This document shows, piece after piece, positions 51,548-60,960 of a stretch of 64,000 nucleotides of DNA; the stretch's first letter is position 1, and the number at the start of each line of letters is the position of its first letter. The stretch spans positions 257,594 to 321,593 of the forward strand of contig NZ_JBHEQA010000005.1 of the NCBI RefSeq assembly GCF_043678055.1, written 5' to 3'. The translations under genes were made by a program, and so were the position numbers. Source of the stretch: Spongiimicrobium salis (lineage in GTDB: Bacteria; Bacteroidota; Bacteroidia; Flavobacteriales; Flavobacteriaceae). The notes under the pieces were generated by a model that was not told the origin of the DNA, did no database searches, and saw nothing but the letters and a program-made list of their open reading frames with translations.

Positions 51548-52240
51548 TTATACGTTGTTCAACGCTTCGGCCAATTCCGCTTTTTTATTTCTACTCAAAG
51601 GAATCTGCTTTCCGCTTACTTCAACATTCTTACTGTTGAATTTTTCAACCTTTTCGAGATTTACAATATAAGATTTGTGAATCCTTAAAAACTTATCTTC
51701 CGGCAATTGTTTTTCAAAAGATTTCATGGTAGAAAGAATCACAATATTTGCTTCATCGGTAACGAGTTTGATATAATCACCTAAAGCTTCTATCCATTTT
51801 ATTTCATTAAGGATTACTTTGCGCTTCTTCAAGTTGCTTTTTACAAAAATATGCTCCTCATCCTCATTTACACGATTTGCTTGTTCGTATTTGGCGATAG
51901 CTCTTTTTACCGAAGCATCAAAGCGTACCATAGTAATGGGTTTGTGCAAGTAATCGGTTACATCATAATCAAATGCTTTCAAGGCATAATCCGGCTTTCC
52001 GGTGATTAAAATAACCTGAGGTCTGTTTTCAAGAGATTCAAGTAAATCGAATCCACTGATTATCGGCATTTCTACATCGAGAAAAATGAGGTCGATTTCG
52101 TTGTTCTTTATCCCGTTCTTTGCCTCAATGGCATTGCTATACTCAGCGACCAAAGCAAGATTAGGATGATTATTCACCAACTTTGCAACTGCCATACGCT
52201 GCATCGATGAATCGTCTACGATTATACTTCTTAATTTCAT
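51548..52240 (-). CDS. LytTR-family response regulator
   Basis: 230 residues. The receiver domain (1-120) has the phospho-acceptor Asp in LIFLDVEMP, the acidic pair in IIVDDSS, the conserved Thr in ILITGKPD and Lys in LHKPITM. A LytTR DNA-binding domain (about 135-228) has IKWIEALGDYIKLVTDEANIVILSTMKSFEKQL, FLRIHKSYIVNLEKV and ISLSRNKKAELAEAL. No histidine kinase gene is adjacent, so it is an orphan here. One base separates its stop from the priA stop. Confidence 0.94.
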   Translation of the reverse strand: MKLRSIIVDDSSMQRMAVAKLVNNHPNLALVAEYSNAIEAKNGIKNNEIDLIFLDVEMPIISGFDLLESLENRPQVILITGKPDYALKAFDYDVTDYLHKPITMVRFDASVKRAIAKYEQANRVNEDEEHIFVKSNLKKRKVILNEIKWIEALGDYIKLVTDEANIVILSTMKSFEKQLPEDKFLRIHKSYIVNLEKVEKFNSKNVEVSGKQIPLSRNKKAELAEALNNV

Positions 52241-52417
52241 AAATGGGTTGATTTGTAGGGTTAAATCATCGACAAAGTACTAAAAAAACACGTTTATCTG
52301 CAAAAATTTGCAAATATTATGCCACCGTAGTAATATGCCAATGCATGTTCATTTAAAGATTTGGTTACATTCAATTTATATGATTCTACAGACTATAACG
52401 AAGAATTTTTCATTTTC

Positions 52418-52448
52418 TTGTGAAACGAATGAATATTTATTACTTTTG
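52418..52448 (+). promoter_or_regulatory. Promoter of the rpsF-rpsR-rplI operon
   Basis: TTG at 52418-52420 and TACTTTTG at 52441-52448, 20 bases apart, match the Bacteroidota sigma-A pattern TTG-N19-21-TAnnTTTG. It is the best-formed promoter in the window and fits a highly expressed ribosomal operon. The ATG of rpsF follows at 52472. Confidence 0.72.
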
Positions 52449-52471
52449 CACTCCTTAAAATATAAAATAAT

Positions 52472-52816
52472 ATGAATCATTACGAAACTGTTTTCATTTT
52501 AAATCCCGTTCTATCTGATACGCAGATAGAGGAAACAGTTAAGAAATTCGAGGATTTCTTAATTAGTAAAGGCGCCAAAATGGTAGCTAAAGAAAATTGG
52601 GGGCTAAAGAAATTGGCCTACGCAATTCAACACAAAAAAAGTGGTTTTTACCATCTTTTTGAATTTGCCGCTCCAGGAGAAGTAGTTGCTCCTTATGAGT
52701 TGGAGTTCAGAAGAGATGAACGTGTAATGCGTTTTTTGACCGTTAAATTGGACAAGCACGCAATTTCATGGGCAGAGAGAAGAAGAGAAAAGTTAAAAAC
52801 CAAAGCAAAAGCATAA
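52472..52816 (+). CDS. rpsF: 30S ribosomal protein S6
   Basis: 114 residues, MNHYETVFILNPVLSDTQIEETVKKFEDFL, then NWGLKKLAYAIQHKKSGFYHLFEF and ELEFRRDERVMRFLTVKLDKHA, the standard S6 ferredoxin-like fold. S6 binds S18 and helices 22-23 of 16S rRNA; rpsR follows three bases later. The classical rpsF-rpsR-rplI order is intact, without priB or ssb in between. Confidence 0.98.
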   Translation: MNHYETVFILNPVLSDTQIEETVKKFEDFLISKGAKMVAKENWGLKKLAYAIQHKKSGFYHLFEFAAPGEVVAPYELEFRRDERVMRFLTVKLDKHAISWAERRREKLKTKAKA

Positions 52817-52819
52817 GTT

Positions 52820-53116
52820 ATGTCGTCTATAGAACAACAAGCTAAAGGAAAAAAAGATGGGGAAATTAGATATTTGACCCCATTGAATATTGAGACCAAT
52901 AAGCAAAAGAAATATTGTAGGTTTAAGAAGTCTGGTATTAAATACGTAGATTATAAAGACCCTGATTTCTTGATCAAATTGGTAAACGAGCAAGGAAAAT
53001 TATTGCCAAGAAGATTAACAGGTACTTCTTTGAAGTATCAAAGAAAAGTGGCTACTGCTGTCAAAAGAGCAAGACACTTAGCATTAATGCCATATGTTGG
53101 TGATTTATTAAAATAA
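52820..53116 (+). CDS. rpsR: 30S ribosomal protein S18
   Basis: 98 residues. The core KKYCRFKKSGIKYVDYKDPDFLIKLVNEQGKLLPRRLTGTSLKYQRKVATAVKRARHLALMPYVGD is characteristic of S18, the partner of S6 on the platform of the small subunit. The N-terminal 30 residues (IEQQAKGKKDGEIRYLTPL) are a lineage-type extension. It is the middle gene of the operon, 16 bases before rplI. Confidence 0.98.
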   Translation: MSSIEQQAKGKKDGEIRYLTPLNIETNKQKKYCRFKKSGIKYVDYKDPDFLIKLVNEQGKLLPRRLTGTSLKYQRKVATAVKRARHLALMPYVGDLLK

Positions 53117-53132
53117 AAAGAAAGACTAGATT

Positions 53133-53588
53133 ATGGAACTTATATTAAAAGAAGACGTACAGAATTTGGGCTTTAAAGACGATTTGGTCACCGTAAAGAA
53201 TGGATATGGAAGAAACTTCCTTATTCCTCAAGGTTTGGCTGCATTGGCAACGCCATCTGCTAAAAAGGTATTGGCAGAGAATTTAAGACAGAAAGCGCAT
53301 AAAGAAAAGAAAATTGTGGACGATGCTAAAAAAGTAGCAGAGGCCATTAAGCAATTAGAAATAAAGATCAGTGCAAAATCCGAAACAGGAACAAAATTAT
53401 TTGGTTCCGTGACGAATATCGATGTCGCTGCGGCATTGGAGAAAGCGGGTCAGAATATTGATAAGAAATTTATTCAAATCAAAGGAGGTTCTATCAAAAG
53501 AACCGGACCTTATAATGCGAGTATCCGTTTGCATAGAGATGTTATTGTTGACTTACCTTTTGAAGTAATTGCAGAGGCAAAAAGTTAA
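53133..53588 (+). CDS. rplI: 50S ribosomal protein L9
   Basis: 151 residues: the N-domain MELILKEDVQNLGFKDDLVTVKNGYGRNFLIPQGLAALAT, a long central helix (about 41-75) and the C-domain ending IRLHRDVIVDLPFEVIAEAKS. L9 binds 23S rRNA domain V and helps keep the reading frame. It is the last gene of the operon; a strong terminator follows. Confidence 0.98.
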   Translation: MELILKEDVQNLGFKDDLVTVKNGYGRNFLIPQGLAALATPSAKKVLAENLRQKAHKEKKIVDDAKKVAEAIKQLEIKISAKSETGTKLFGSVTNIDVAAALEKAGQNIDKKFIQIKGGSIKRTGPYNASIRLHRDVIVDLPFEVIAEAKS

Positions 53589-53611
53589 TAAACTGTTTAT
53601 ATTAAGTTAGA

Positions 53612-53637
53612 AAAGGCTGCAATTTTGCAGCCTTTTT
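53612..53637 (+). terminator. Intrinsic terminator of the rpsF operon
   Basis: AAAAGGCTGCAA (53612-53623) pairs with TTGCAGCCTTTT (53626-53637), then T. A perfect 12-bp stem 24 bases after the rplI stop. Confidence 0.92.
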
Positions 53638-53686
53638 CTTTGGGTTTTAGTTACTTTTAACTTTAGCAAACTAAAACTTACATAAA

Positions 53687-56600
53687 ATGAAAAAACAGCT
53701 ATTTCTTGCTGTGGTTTTCCTTTTTTTTGGAACCATAGCGATGGCGCAGGTGACTACCTCAAATATTCGGGGAACCATCGCGGATGATCAAAATGTTCCC
53801 TTATTGGGGGCAAATGTAGTAGCCGTACATACGCCTACAGGTACGCGCTATGGTGCAATTACCAACGAAGATGGAAGATTTAATCTTTTAAACTTAAGAG
53901 TAGGAGGCCCTTATACCATAACAGTTTCCTATATAGGCTTCAAAGATCAGGTAGAAAACAATGTGTATCTATCCCTGGGAAAAACCTATAATTACAATGC
54001 TAAAATGGTTTCTGAAAGTCAGGCATTGGACGAGGTCGTTGTGGTTTCGGATCGTACGGGAACTTTTGGTAGTGACAGAACTGGGGCGGAAACCAGCGTC
54101 GGGAGAAGGGAACTAACGCGCCTGCCCACAATTTCACGATCTACCAATGATTTTACCCGTTTGGAACCTACGGCAAGTAACGGTTCTTTTGGAGGTAGAA
54201 ATGATCAGTTTAACAACTTTTCACTAGACGGGGCAATTTTTAATAATCCTTTTGGCCTCGATGCAGCACAGCCTGGAGGTCAGGCTAACGCTACACCCAT
54301 ATCTATTGATGCTATCGATCAGATACAAGTGACTACTGCACCCTACGATGTCACACAATCTGGTTTTACAGGAGCATCGGTCAATGCGGTAACCAAAAGT
54401 GGTACCAACGAATTTCATGGAACAGCTTACGGCTTCTTTAGAAATGACGATCTAACGGGAGGAAAGATCAATGGGGAGGATGTTTCAAAAACTGGATTGG
54501 AACAAACGCAGTATGGTTTTAGTATAGGTGGGCCTATTATAAAAAACAAATTGTTTTTCTTTGCAAATTTTGAAAAAGACGACCTTACTTCTTTGGGTAC
54601 AGATGGCTTTGTGCCCAATCGGGGAACCGGGGCCATCAATGAATCCAGGGTATTGGAACAAGATCTGATTGCCGTGCAACAAGGTTTGGCCGCATTGGGA
54701 TATGATACCGGTAGATTTGAAGGCTTTAACTTTGATCAAGAATCTACGAAAGGGATTTTAAAATTGGACTGGAATATCAATGATAAGAACAGATTGGCCA
54801 TTATTTATAACTTTTTAAATGCCTCTAGGGGCTTGCCCGCCAATAGAAATGCCATTACCTTCAGGGGACCTAGTATAACAACCCTGCAGTTCGAAAATTC
54901 GGGTTACGAGATCAATAATAATATTCAATCGGTACAATTGGAGTTGAATTCCACCTTATCGGATAATGTCATTAACAAAGTGCAGATGGGATATACCAAG
55001 TTTGATGATTTTAGGAATCCATTTTCCACTCCGGCTCCCTCTATTAATATTACTAGAGGCGGAACAAATTACATCATTGCAGGGCATGAACCTTTTTCGG
55101 TGAACAACCGTTTGGATCAACAGGTGTTCCAGATTACCAATAATTTGAATTACTTTAAAGGCAATCATACCTATACCATTGGTTTCTCTTTTGAGAAATT
55201 CGAATTTGATAATTCCTTTAACTTAACCGCCTATGGATTTGATCTTTTTGGTAGTATAGCCATTGACCAAGAAACGGACTTGGATGGTGATGGGATCCCA
55301 GATACAAATTATATTGATGACGTTACCGGCGAAACGGATTTGGCAGCGTTCCAGCAATTCTTGGCAACGCGATATGGAGATGCTTTTACCAATGCAAGAG
55401 CCACATTTGATAGAAACAATGCATTGCCTACAGGAGCTCCTGGAGGGTGGGCCCTTGCCGAGACTAATGTGGGGCAATTGTCTTTTTATTTGCAGGATGA
55501 ATGGGATACTACGGAAGATTTTAAATTGACCTATGGAGTACGTTTTGATCGCCCTTTGTATTTTGATACAAGGGAAAAGATTCAAGAGAATATTGCAAGA
55601 AAAGGAGGCTTGTTGTCCGAAGGGGGCACCTATGCTCCGGATATTCAGTATTTTGATCCAGATACCAATCAACCCATTACCTTGGATTCAGAGCAGTTGC
55701 CTACGAACAATTGGTTGATTTCTCCACGTGTAGGGTTCAATTGGGATGTCAATGGGGACAATTCTTTGCAACTCAGAGGTGGTTCGGGAGTTTTTACAGG
55801 ACGTTTCCCTTTTGTTTGGCTGGGAAATCAGGTGCAGGCAACCGATTTTTTCTTCTACCAACTGGTAGATCCAGATTTCAAATGGCCACAGGTATGGCGT
55901 ACGAATATTGGAGTGGATAAACGTCTTAAAGATGGATTGGTGCTAACTGCCGATTTTGCATATACCCGAGACATCAATCCTACCCATGTGCAGAACTTTG
56001 CCCTGAACAGACCATCCGCTACCTTAAACGGCGTGGATAATAGAGCGATATATGTAGATGCCACGGATAAGGCCCAGATTTTTGGAGCGCCGACCAATGC
56101 CTATGTATTTACGAATGCAGATGCGGGTAGAATCATCAATGCGTCCGTGAAAGCCGAAAAGAACTGGGATAATGGCCTGTATGCACAATTGGCATATAGT
56201 TATCTGGACGCTAAAGAAGTGAATTCGGTAGATGCGGAAATTACAAGTGATGCCTTTAATGCCAATGCCATTGTGGGAGATGCCAATGAAGCAGTATTGT
56301 CCAATTCCCGTTTTGGGGATAAACATCGCGTGATTGGGGTTATCTCTAAACAATTTAAGACCGGAACTACCATTTCTACCTTTTTTGAATATGCCCAGGG
56401 GGGACGTTTTAATTATATCTATGGAGGAGACATCAATAATGATGGATCTGGAATAAATGATTTAATCTATATTCCCACGGCAACAGAATTAGGACAGATG
56501 CAATTTAGCGGTGCTGGACAAGCAGAAGCCTTTGAGGCTTTTATTCAACAGGATGACTACTTAAGCGATCGTAGAGGGCAATATGCGGAACGTTATGGGG

Positions 56601-56890
56601 CCTTGGCACCTTGGAGAGGGAGTTGGGATATGAAAATCCTACAGGATATTAAAATCAATGACCGCCATAAATTCCAATTGAGTTTGGACGTTTTGAATGT
56701 AGGGAATTTAATCAATTCTGATTGGGGCGTTATTGATGTACAGAGTTTTGACCAGTTGTTGGGTGTTACTGTAGACGATACCAATACACCTACTTTTACA
56801 TTCAATCCTGAGCAAAGAAATACCTTTACGGCCAATACTTTTGAGAGATCCAGATGGAGGGCTCAAGTGGGGGTTCGCTATATTTTTTAA
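53687..56890 (+). CDS. Oar-like TonB-dependent receptor with N-terminal CarboxypepD_reg domain
   Basis: 1067 residues. Signal peptide (about 1-20, ending AMAQ); CarboxypepD_reg domain (about 24-105, IRGTIADDQNVPLLGANVVAVHTPTGTRYGAITNEDGRFNLLNL); plug domain (about 115-240, LTRLPTISRSTNDFTRLEPTAS, DAIDQIQVTTAPYDVTQSGFTGASVNAVTKSGTNEFHGTAYGFFRND); then a large barrel ending with the aromatic GVRYIF. This is the Oar family, outer-membrane receptors of large or unknown ligands. No SusD partner is present. It is monocistronic with its own terminator. Confidence 0.92.
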   Translation: MKKQLFLAVVFLFFGTIAMAQVTTSNIRGTIADDQNVPLLGANVVAVHTPTGTRYGAITNEDGRFNLLNLRVGGPYTITVSYIGFKDQVENNVYLSLGKTYNYNAKMVSESQALDEVVVVSDRTGTFGSDRTGAETSVGRRELTRLPTISRSTNDFTRLEPTASNGSFGGRNDQFNNFSLDGAIFNNPFGLDAAQPGGQANATPISIDAIDQIQVTTAPYDVTQSGFTGASVNAVTKSGTNEFHGTAYGFFRNDDLTGGKINGEDVSKTGLEQTQYGFSIGGPIIKNKLFFFANFEKDDLTSLGTDGFVPNRGTGAINESRVLEQDLIAVQQGLAALGYDTGRFEGFNFDQESTKGILKLDWNINDKNRLAIIYNFLNASRGLPANRNAITFRGPSITTLQFENSGYEINNNIQSVQLELNSTLSDNVINKVQMGYTKFDDFRNPFSTPAPSINITRGGTNYIIAGHEPFSVNNRLDQQVFQITNNLNYFKGNHTYTIGFSFEKFEFDNSFNLTAYGFDLFGSIAIDQETDLDGDGIPDTNYIDDVTGETDLAAFQQFLATRYGDAFTNARATFDRNNALPTGAPGGWALAETNVGQLSFYLQDEWDTTEDFKLTYGVRFDRPLYFDTREKIQENIARKGGLLSEGGTYAPDIQYFDPDTNQPITLDSEQLPTNNWLISPRVGFNWDVNGDNSLQLRGGSGVFTGRFPFVWLGNQVQATDFFFYQLVDPDFKWPQVWRTNIGVDKRLKDGLVLTADFAYTRDINPTHVQNFALNRPSATLNGVDNRAIYVDATDKAQIFGAPTNAYVFTNADAGRIINASVKAEKNWDNGLYAQLAYSYLDAKEVNSVDAEITSDAFNANAIVGDANEAVLSNSRFGDKHRVIGVISKQFKTGTTISTFFEYAQGGRFNYIYGGDINNDGSGINDLIYIPTATELGQMQFSGAGQAEAFEAFIQQDDYLSDRRGQYAERYGALAPWRGSWDMKILQDIKINDRHKFQLSLDVLNVGNLINSDWGVIDVQSFDQLLGVTVDDTNTPTFTFNPEQRNTFTANTFERSRWRAQVGVRYIF

Positions 56891-56914
56891 GGATGTATTA
56901 TTCTAAAAATAAAG

Positions 56915-56940
56915 ACCACGCTTTAGGCGTGGTTTTTTTA
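56915..56940 (+). terminator. Intrinsic terminator of the Oar-like receptor gene
   Basis: ACCACGC (56915-56921) pairs with GCGTGGT (56927-56933), loop TTTAG, followed by TTTTTT. Confidence 0.88.
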
Positions 56941-57048
56941 TGGGACCTTCTAAGGGAATTCGGCTAAAATATACTAAAAGAAGAGAACTAGCGTTTTGTT
57001 TTCGGTCTGGAACACAACTTATGGAATACACCTTAAAACCAATATCTT

Positions 57049-57774
57049 ATGATTGTTTTTGGACATAATAATTTTAAAATTAAAAGCTTTTCTTTTCGAG
57101 ATTTAAGAATCCCACAGGAACCGGGAGCCGAAGGTATCGACTTCCAAGTTAGACAGCGTTATTTTCACTTGTTCTGGATTCCCTTTTTTCCCATTGGTAA
57201 ACTTTACGTCGTAAAAAAGAAGGGGGATTCCAACTATTATGAAATGCCTCAGGATATTAAATCTAGAATACAACAGCAGGGGGTTAAAACACCTTGGTAT
57301 AGTTTTGCGTTGTTGGTTCTTGCCTTTGTAGGAGGTATAATTTTTGTAGGTGCCGAAAAACTGAATGATATTTCCAGAGAGAATCGGTTTTACGAAAATC
57401 AAGCGATGACCAAAATGATGATGAAGTACCCCACCACGGGAGATTATTATAAGTTCAAAGCCTATGAATGCTCCAACGATAGGTATAATTCTACCTATGT
57501 TATTTTAAAGGTAAATTCCTATGATGAAGAACATATTGAATTCGCTTCGGGTTATCTGGACCTTTTGGGAGATAACCAATACGCGTACAGTATTAGCAGT
57601 GAAATTGCTAAAAACAACGAGTATATCTACAATAATTTTACCGTTAAAAAAGAAAATTTAATGGGATTATTGAATAAGGAATACCGTGAGTATGGTGAGA
57701 ATGCCAAAATTGAAGACTTAGGATGGTGTTTTGAATTTCAAGATATGGAGCGAGCAAAACTAGATAAGAGCTGA
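57049..57774 (+). CDS. Membrane protein of unknown function
   Basis: 241 residues, no recognised family. The N-terminal part (1-80) is cytoplasmic-looking and aromatic (RQRYFHLFWIPFFPIGKLYVVKKKGDSNYYEMP), a pattern seen in small zinc-ribbon-like membrane proteins, although no cysteines are present here. One membrane helix lies at about 84-105 (PWYSFALLVLAFVGGIIFVG). The C-terminal part (110-241) is polar and rich in Tyr and Asn (YYKFKAYECSNDRYNSTYVILKVNSYDEEHIEFASGYL). It is flanked by terminators, so it is a single-gene unit. Confidence 0.7.
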   Translation: MIVFGHNNFKIKSFSFRDLRIPQEPGAEGIDFQVRQRYFHLFWIPFFPIGKLYVVKKKGDSNYYEMPQDIKSRIQQQGVKTPWYSFALLVLAFVGGIIFVGAEKLNDISRENRFYENQAMTKMMMKYPTTGDYYKFKAYECSNDRYNSTYVILKVNSYDEEHIEFASGYLDLLGDNQYAYSISSEIAKNNEYIYNNFTVKKENLMGLLNKEYREYGENAKIEDLGWCFEFQDMERAKLDKS

Positions 57775-57800
57775 TATTTCATAGGAGATAAATACCTCAA

Positions 57801-57847
57801 AGAATTGGGCCATTACACAATTGCGTAATGGCCCAGTTCTTTTTTTG
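57801..57847 (+). terminator. Intrinsic terminator after the unknown membrane protein gene
   Basis: GGGCCATTAC pairs exactly with GTAATGGCCC over an 8-base loop. The stem is flanked by AGAATT and AGTTCT and runs into a T7 tract. Confidence 0.92.
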
Positions 57848-58017
57848 TTTTAAGCCCATTGCAACCCGTCTGCATCCAATGGAAATTCTTTATGACTTAA
57901 GGCTTTCTCCGGAATAAAGCAGAACCTAAATGGAGTAGGGGGAATATTGGTGGCTCATAAATTGAGGCAGGGATTTCTGGCCCTTTAAAAATGCTGAATC
58001 AAGCAACTATAGCAATA

Positions 58018-58827
58018 TCAATAGCGCGAAGTGCCAATATCAAAGTGCTTTTGACAAGCGGCCCAAATTTCTTTTTTGATGTTTATTTCGAAGTCGCTCT
58101 GTATTTTTTTCAAAGGATCTTCATCCAAATAACCACCTTCTCTATACTGTACTTCCTCACTATTTGAAGCGGCAATATTAAATCGGATTAGGGCCTCATT
58201 TTTTTCAATATCATGGACCACTACAGCGGCGAAGAACAATCCAGGGGTGAAGTTTTTGGAATCTTCCAAGGCAGGTTCCGTAATGCGATATCCATCTACT
58301 ACGAAAGCATATTTTAAGTCAAGAAAGGTTTTAAGGTCGTTCATTTTTAAGTCAGAGCATAAGTTTCCTTCCAAGGAGTCTTCGCAAGGATATATTTCCT
58401 GATAATGCTCACTAAAAGCTTTTTCTGCAAATTCATTCCCTTGTCGTGCCAGAAAAATAGCTTTCTGCCTCGTATCATCATCGGTATTTCGGGAGGTGCG
58501 AGTGGTAGACATAACAAATCGCTGTTTGAGACTCATAGGGAAATTTACCAATTTGACCGGAGTGTCGGACAGATAATATGTGCTATCGAGTAAAACCTGA
58601 TCACTGCTATAGGCGGAATCCTTTATTTTCTCAAAAAAAAGGAGCTTCTCGTTTATGGAAGCTTTATTGGCTGAAAGAAAATTGGTTTTGACACTGGCAA
58701 GATCCGATTTTTCAGATTCGTATTCCTGCTGCATGGCAATATATTTGGACTCATCAATCTTTGGGTTTTTGTCAATACAACTTAAACTTACAAGAAAGAC
58801 ACTAAGAAGAAGAAGGTTATTTTTCAT
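58018..58827 (-). CDS. Lipoprotein of unknown function
   Basis: 269 residues. The signal peptide MKNNLLLLSVFLVSLSC ends in lipobox SLSC, followed by IDKNPKIDESKY. A helical charged segment lies at about 25-75, then a mixed domain without known motif (LKMNDLKTFLDLKYAFVVDGYRITEPALEDSKNFTPGLFFAAVVVHDIEKNEALIRFNIAASNSEEV). Five cysteines occur, two of them in CEDSLEGNLC. It stands alone on the reverse strand; no partner is suggested by context. Confidence 0.7.
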   Translation of the reverse strand: MKNNLLLLSVFLVSLSCIDKNPKIDESKYIAMQQEYESEKSDLASVKTNFLSANKASINEKLLFFEKIKDSAYSSDQVLLDSTYYLSDTPVKLVNFPMSLKQRFVMSTTRTSRNTDDDTRQKAIFLARQGNEFAEKAFSEHYQEIYPCEDSLEGNLCSDLKMNDLKTFLDLKYAFVVDGYRITEPALEDSKNFTPGLFFAAVVVHDIEKNEALIRFNIAASNSEEVQYREGGYLDEDPLKKIQSDFEINIKKEIWAACQKHFDIGTSRY

Positions 58828-59013
58828 GAGTTGTGGTTTGGGTTATTTCTTTCTACAACCTAAAAGATTGTATAATCTACCTGGATTTCAGAAAACTACA
58901 TAGCAAAACGGGAAAAGCTTGGAATTATTTTGCGACGAGAAGAGAATACGCACAAATACCGCGAAGAGGTAAAAATTCAACCAAAAATTAGCTTTCAATT
59001 GAAATAGCATTTT

Positions 59014-59021
59014 TATTTTTG
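59014..59021 (+). promoter_or_regulatory. Candidate -7 box directly before an ATG (leaderless mRNA possible)
   Basis: TATTTTTG matches TAnnTTTG and ends only four bases before the ATG at 59026. If used, transcription would start at or next to the start codon. No -33 element is clear. Confidence 0.35.
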
Positions 59022-59025
59022 CCGC

Positions 59026-59496
59026 ATGAAGTATAGAAGGCTAACAAAACAGCAGTTGGAGGAATTGGAACAGGAGTTTATTAATTTTCTGGCAACCCAA
59101 TCCATTACTGCAGAAGAATGGAAGGACATCAAAGAAAATAAGCCCCAAGTTGCGGAAGAGGAGATTGATGTATTCTCGGATTTGGTATGGGAAGGCGTTT
59201 TGGGGAAGGTCGTATATATGGAGAACATTTCTGCCCAGCATATGCATCTGTTTCATATGGAGCCTAAAGAAATGAAGTTGATTTCTGTAAAAGTATCCAA
59301 TCCAAATGTCGATTTAACCACTCAAGAAGGTTTTAGCTGGTTCCGTACAAATTATCAATCGGATTTTGTAGAGTACCTAACAGCTTCTAAAGCGTATTCC
59401 GACGATAAAAATCAGGATAAATTTAATCTCATACAACAAGGTGCAGCAATTACTAAGGGCGAATTGTATCAGTGGTTTGATGCCATCATTGGCTAA
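59026..59496 (+). CDS. Conserved protein of unknown function next to hisS
   Basis: 156 residues, soluble, acidic, no signal peptide. It reads YRRLTKQQLEELEQEFINFLATQSITAEEWKDIKENKPQVAEEEIDVFSDLVWEGVLGKVVYMENISAQHMHLFHMEPKEMKLISVKV. It belongs to a conserved flavobacterial family that I believe is DUF6495, but I cannot verify the number. Its gene is 87 bases before hisS, but it has no synthetase motif, and the two need not share a function. Confidence 0.72.
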   Translation: MKYRRLTKQQLEELEQEFINFLATQSITAEEWKDIKENKPQVAEEEIDVFSDLVWEGVLGKVVYMENISAQHMHLFHMEPKEMKLISVKVSNPNVDLTTQEGFSWFRTNYQSDFVEYLTASKAYSDDKNQDKFNLIQQGAAITKGELYQWFDAIIG

Positions 59497-59555
59497 CAAG
59501 CCTTTTTCCATATGTATATTTACGGACTTAAAAGCTATGGGCCGTTCAAAGTAAT

Positions 59556-59563
59556 TATATTTG
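59556..59563 (+). promoter_or_regulatory. Candidate -7 box of hisS
   Basis: TATATTTG matches TAnnTTTG, 20 bases before the hisS ATG. No -33 TTG at the right distance was seen. Confidence 0.42.
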
Positions 59564-59583
59564 CATTCGTTATCTAAAAATTC

Positions 59584-60960
59584 ATGGCACAAAAACCAAG
59601 TATACCCAAAGGGACTAGAGATTTCTCTCCCGTTGAAATTGCAAAGCGAAACTACATCTTTGATATCGTCAAAAAACATTTTCAAACCTTTGGATTCCAA
59701 CCTATAGAAACCCCTTCTTTTGAAAATTTGGAAACCCTGATGGGAAAGTATGGGGATGAGGGAGATCGCCTTATTTTTAAAATCTTGAATTCTGGGGATT
59801 ATATTAGTAAAGTGGATGATGTTACTTATAGCTCAAAAAAATCCAGTTCCTTAACTCCTAAAATATCGGAAAAAGCATTGCGTTATGATCTCACGGTTCC
59901 CTTTGCCCGTTATGTAGTCATGCATCAGAATGAAATTGATTTCCCTTTTAAGCGCTATCAAATTCAACCGGTCTGGAGAGCAGATCGCCCTCAAAAAGGA
60001 CGTTTTCGCGAGTTTTTTCAATGCGATGCCGATGTGGTTGGAGGTGACTCTTTATTGCAGGAAGTAGAATTGGTACAGTTGTATGATGCGGTTTTTACGG
60101 AGCTGGGGTTAAAAGGAACCACCATTAAGCTAAACAATAGAAAAGTGCTTTCTGGCATAGCCGAAGTTATTGGGGCCAAACACTTATTGGTGCCTTTTAC
60201 CGTAGCCTTGGATAAATTGGATAAGATCGGAGAAGAAGGTGTCAAAAAAGAGATGTTGAGCAAAGGTATTTCGGAAAATGCGATTGCAAAGGTCACTCCG
60301 CTCTTCTCTTTAAAAGGTACGAATCTGGAGCAATTGGAGGTGCTTTCGGGACTTTTGAGTTCTTCCGATGAAGGAACGGAAGGCGTTAGGGAGCTAAAGT
60401 ATATTGTGGAGACTGTGGAGCGTTTAGGCTTGCAATCTGCTAAACTGTCCATTGATGTTACTTTGGCCAGGGGACTAAATTATTATACAGGTGCCATCTT
60501 TGAAGTGGCCGCGCCAGAGACGGTAAAAATGGGTTCTATCGGAGGAGGAGGCCGTTATGATGATTTAACCGGCATTTTTGGCTTAAAAGATGTTAGTGGC
60601 GTTGGTATTTCCTTTGGCTTGGATCGTATTTATTTGGTGCTCGAAGAATTGGGCCTTTTCCCAGAAGCACTTAAACGATCTTTAGAAGTACTTTGCGTCA
60701 ATTTTGGGGAAGAAGAGGCGCTCTTATCGTTAGAATTGACCAGGAACCTTAGGAAGGCTGGTGTTAAAGCAGATGTATATCCCAGTGATACCAAATTGCA
60801 AAAGCAAATGAAATATGCCAACAAAAGGGGAGTGGCTTATGTAATCATGATTGGGGAGCAAGAACGTAAAGAGGGTACCTTCGTTGCCAAGGATATGGCT
60901 AAGGGAACACAAGAAACGTACAAGTTAGAAGATTTTGCTCTTTTTGCAGAAGTACTATAG
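59584..60960 (+). CDS. hisS: Histidyl-tRNA synthetase
   Basis: Class II synthetase charging tRNA-His. 458 residues. Motif 1 region (KGTRDFSPVEIAKRNYIFDIVKKHF, PIETPSFE), motif 2 (RYQIQPVWRADRPQKGRFREFFQCD), the histidine-specific LARGLNYYTGAIFEV and motif 3 (GGGGRYDDL...GISFGLDRIYLVLEE), then an anticodon-binding domain (about 365-458, VLCVNFGEEEALLSLELTRNLRKAGVKADVYP). It shares the stop palindrome CTATAG with the Nudix gene on the other strand. Confidence 0.97.
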   Translation: MAQKPSIPKGTRDFSPVEIAKRNYIFDIVKKHFQTFGFQPIETPSFENLETLMGKYGDEGDRLIFKILNSGDYISKVDDVTYSSKKSSSLTPKISEKALRYDLTVPFARYVVMHQNEIDFPFKRYQIQPVWRADRPQKGRFREFFQCDADVVGGDSLLQEVELVQLYDAVFTELGLKGTTIKLNNRKVLSGIAEVIGAKHLLVPFTVALDKLDKIGEEGVKKEMLSKGISENAIAKVTPLFSLKGTNLEQLEVLSGLLSSSDEGTEGVRELKYIVETVERLGLQSAKLSIDVTLARGLNYYTGAIFEVAAPETVKMGSIGGGGRYDDLTGIFGLKDVSGVGISFGLDRIYLVLEELGLFPEALKRSLEVLCVNFGEEEALLSLELTRNLRKAGVKADVYPSDTKLQKQMKYANKRGVAYVIMIGEQERKEGTFVAKDMAKGTQETYKLEDFALFAEVL

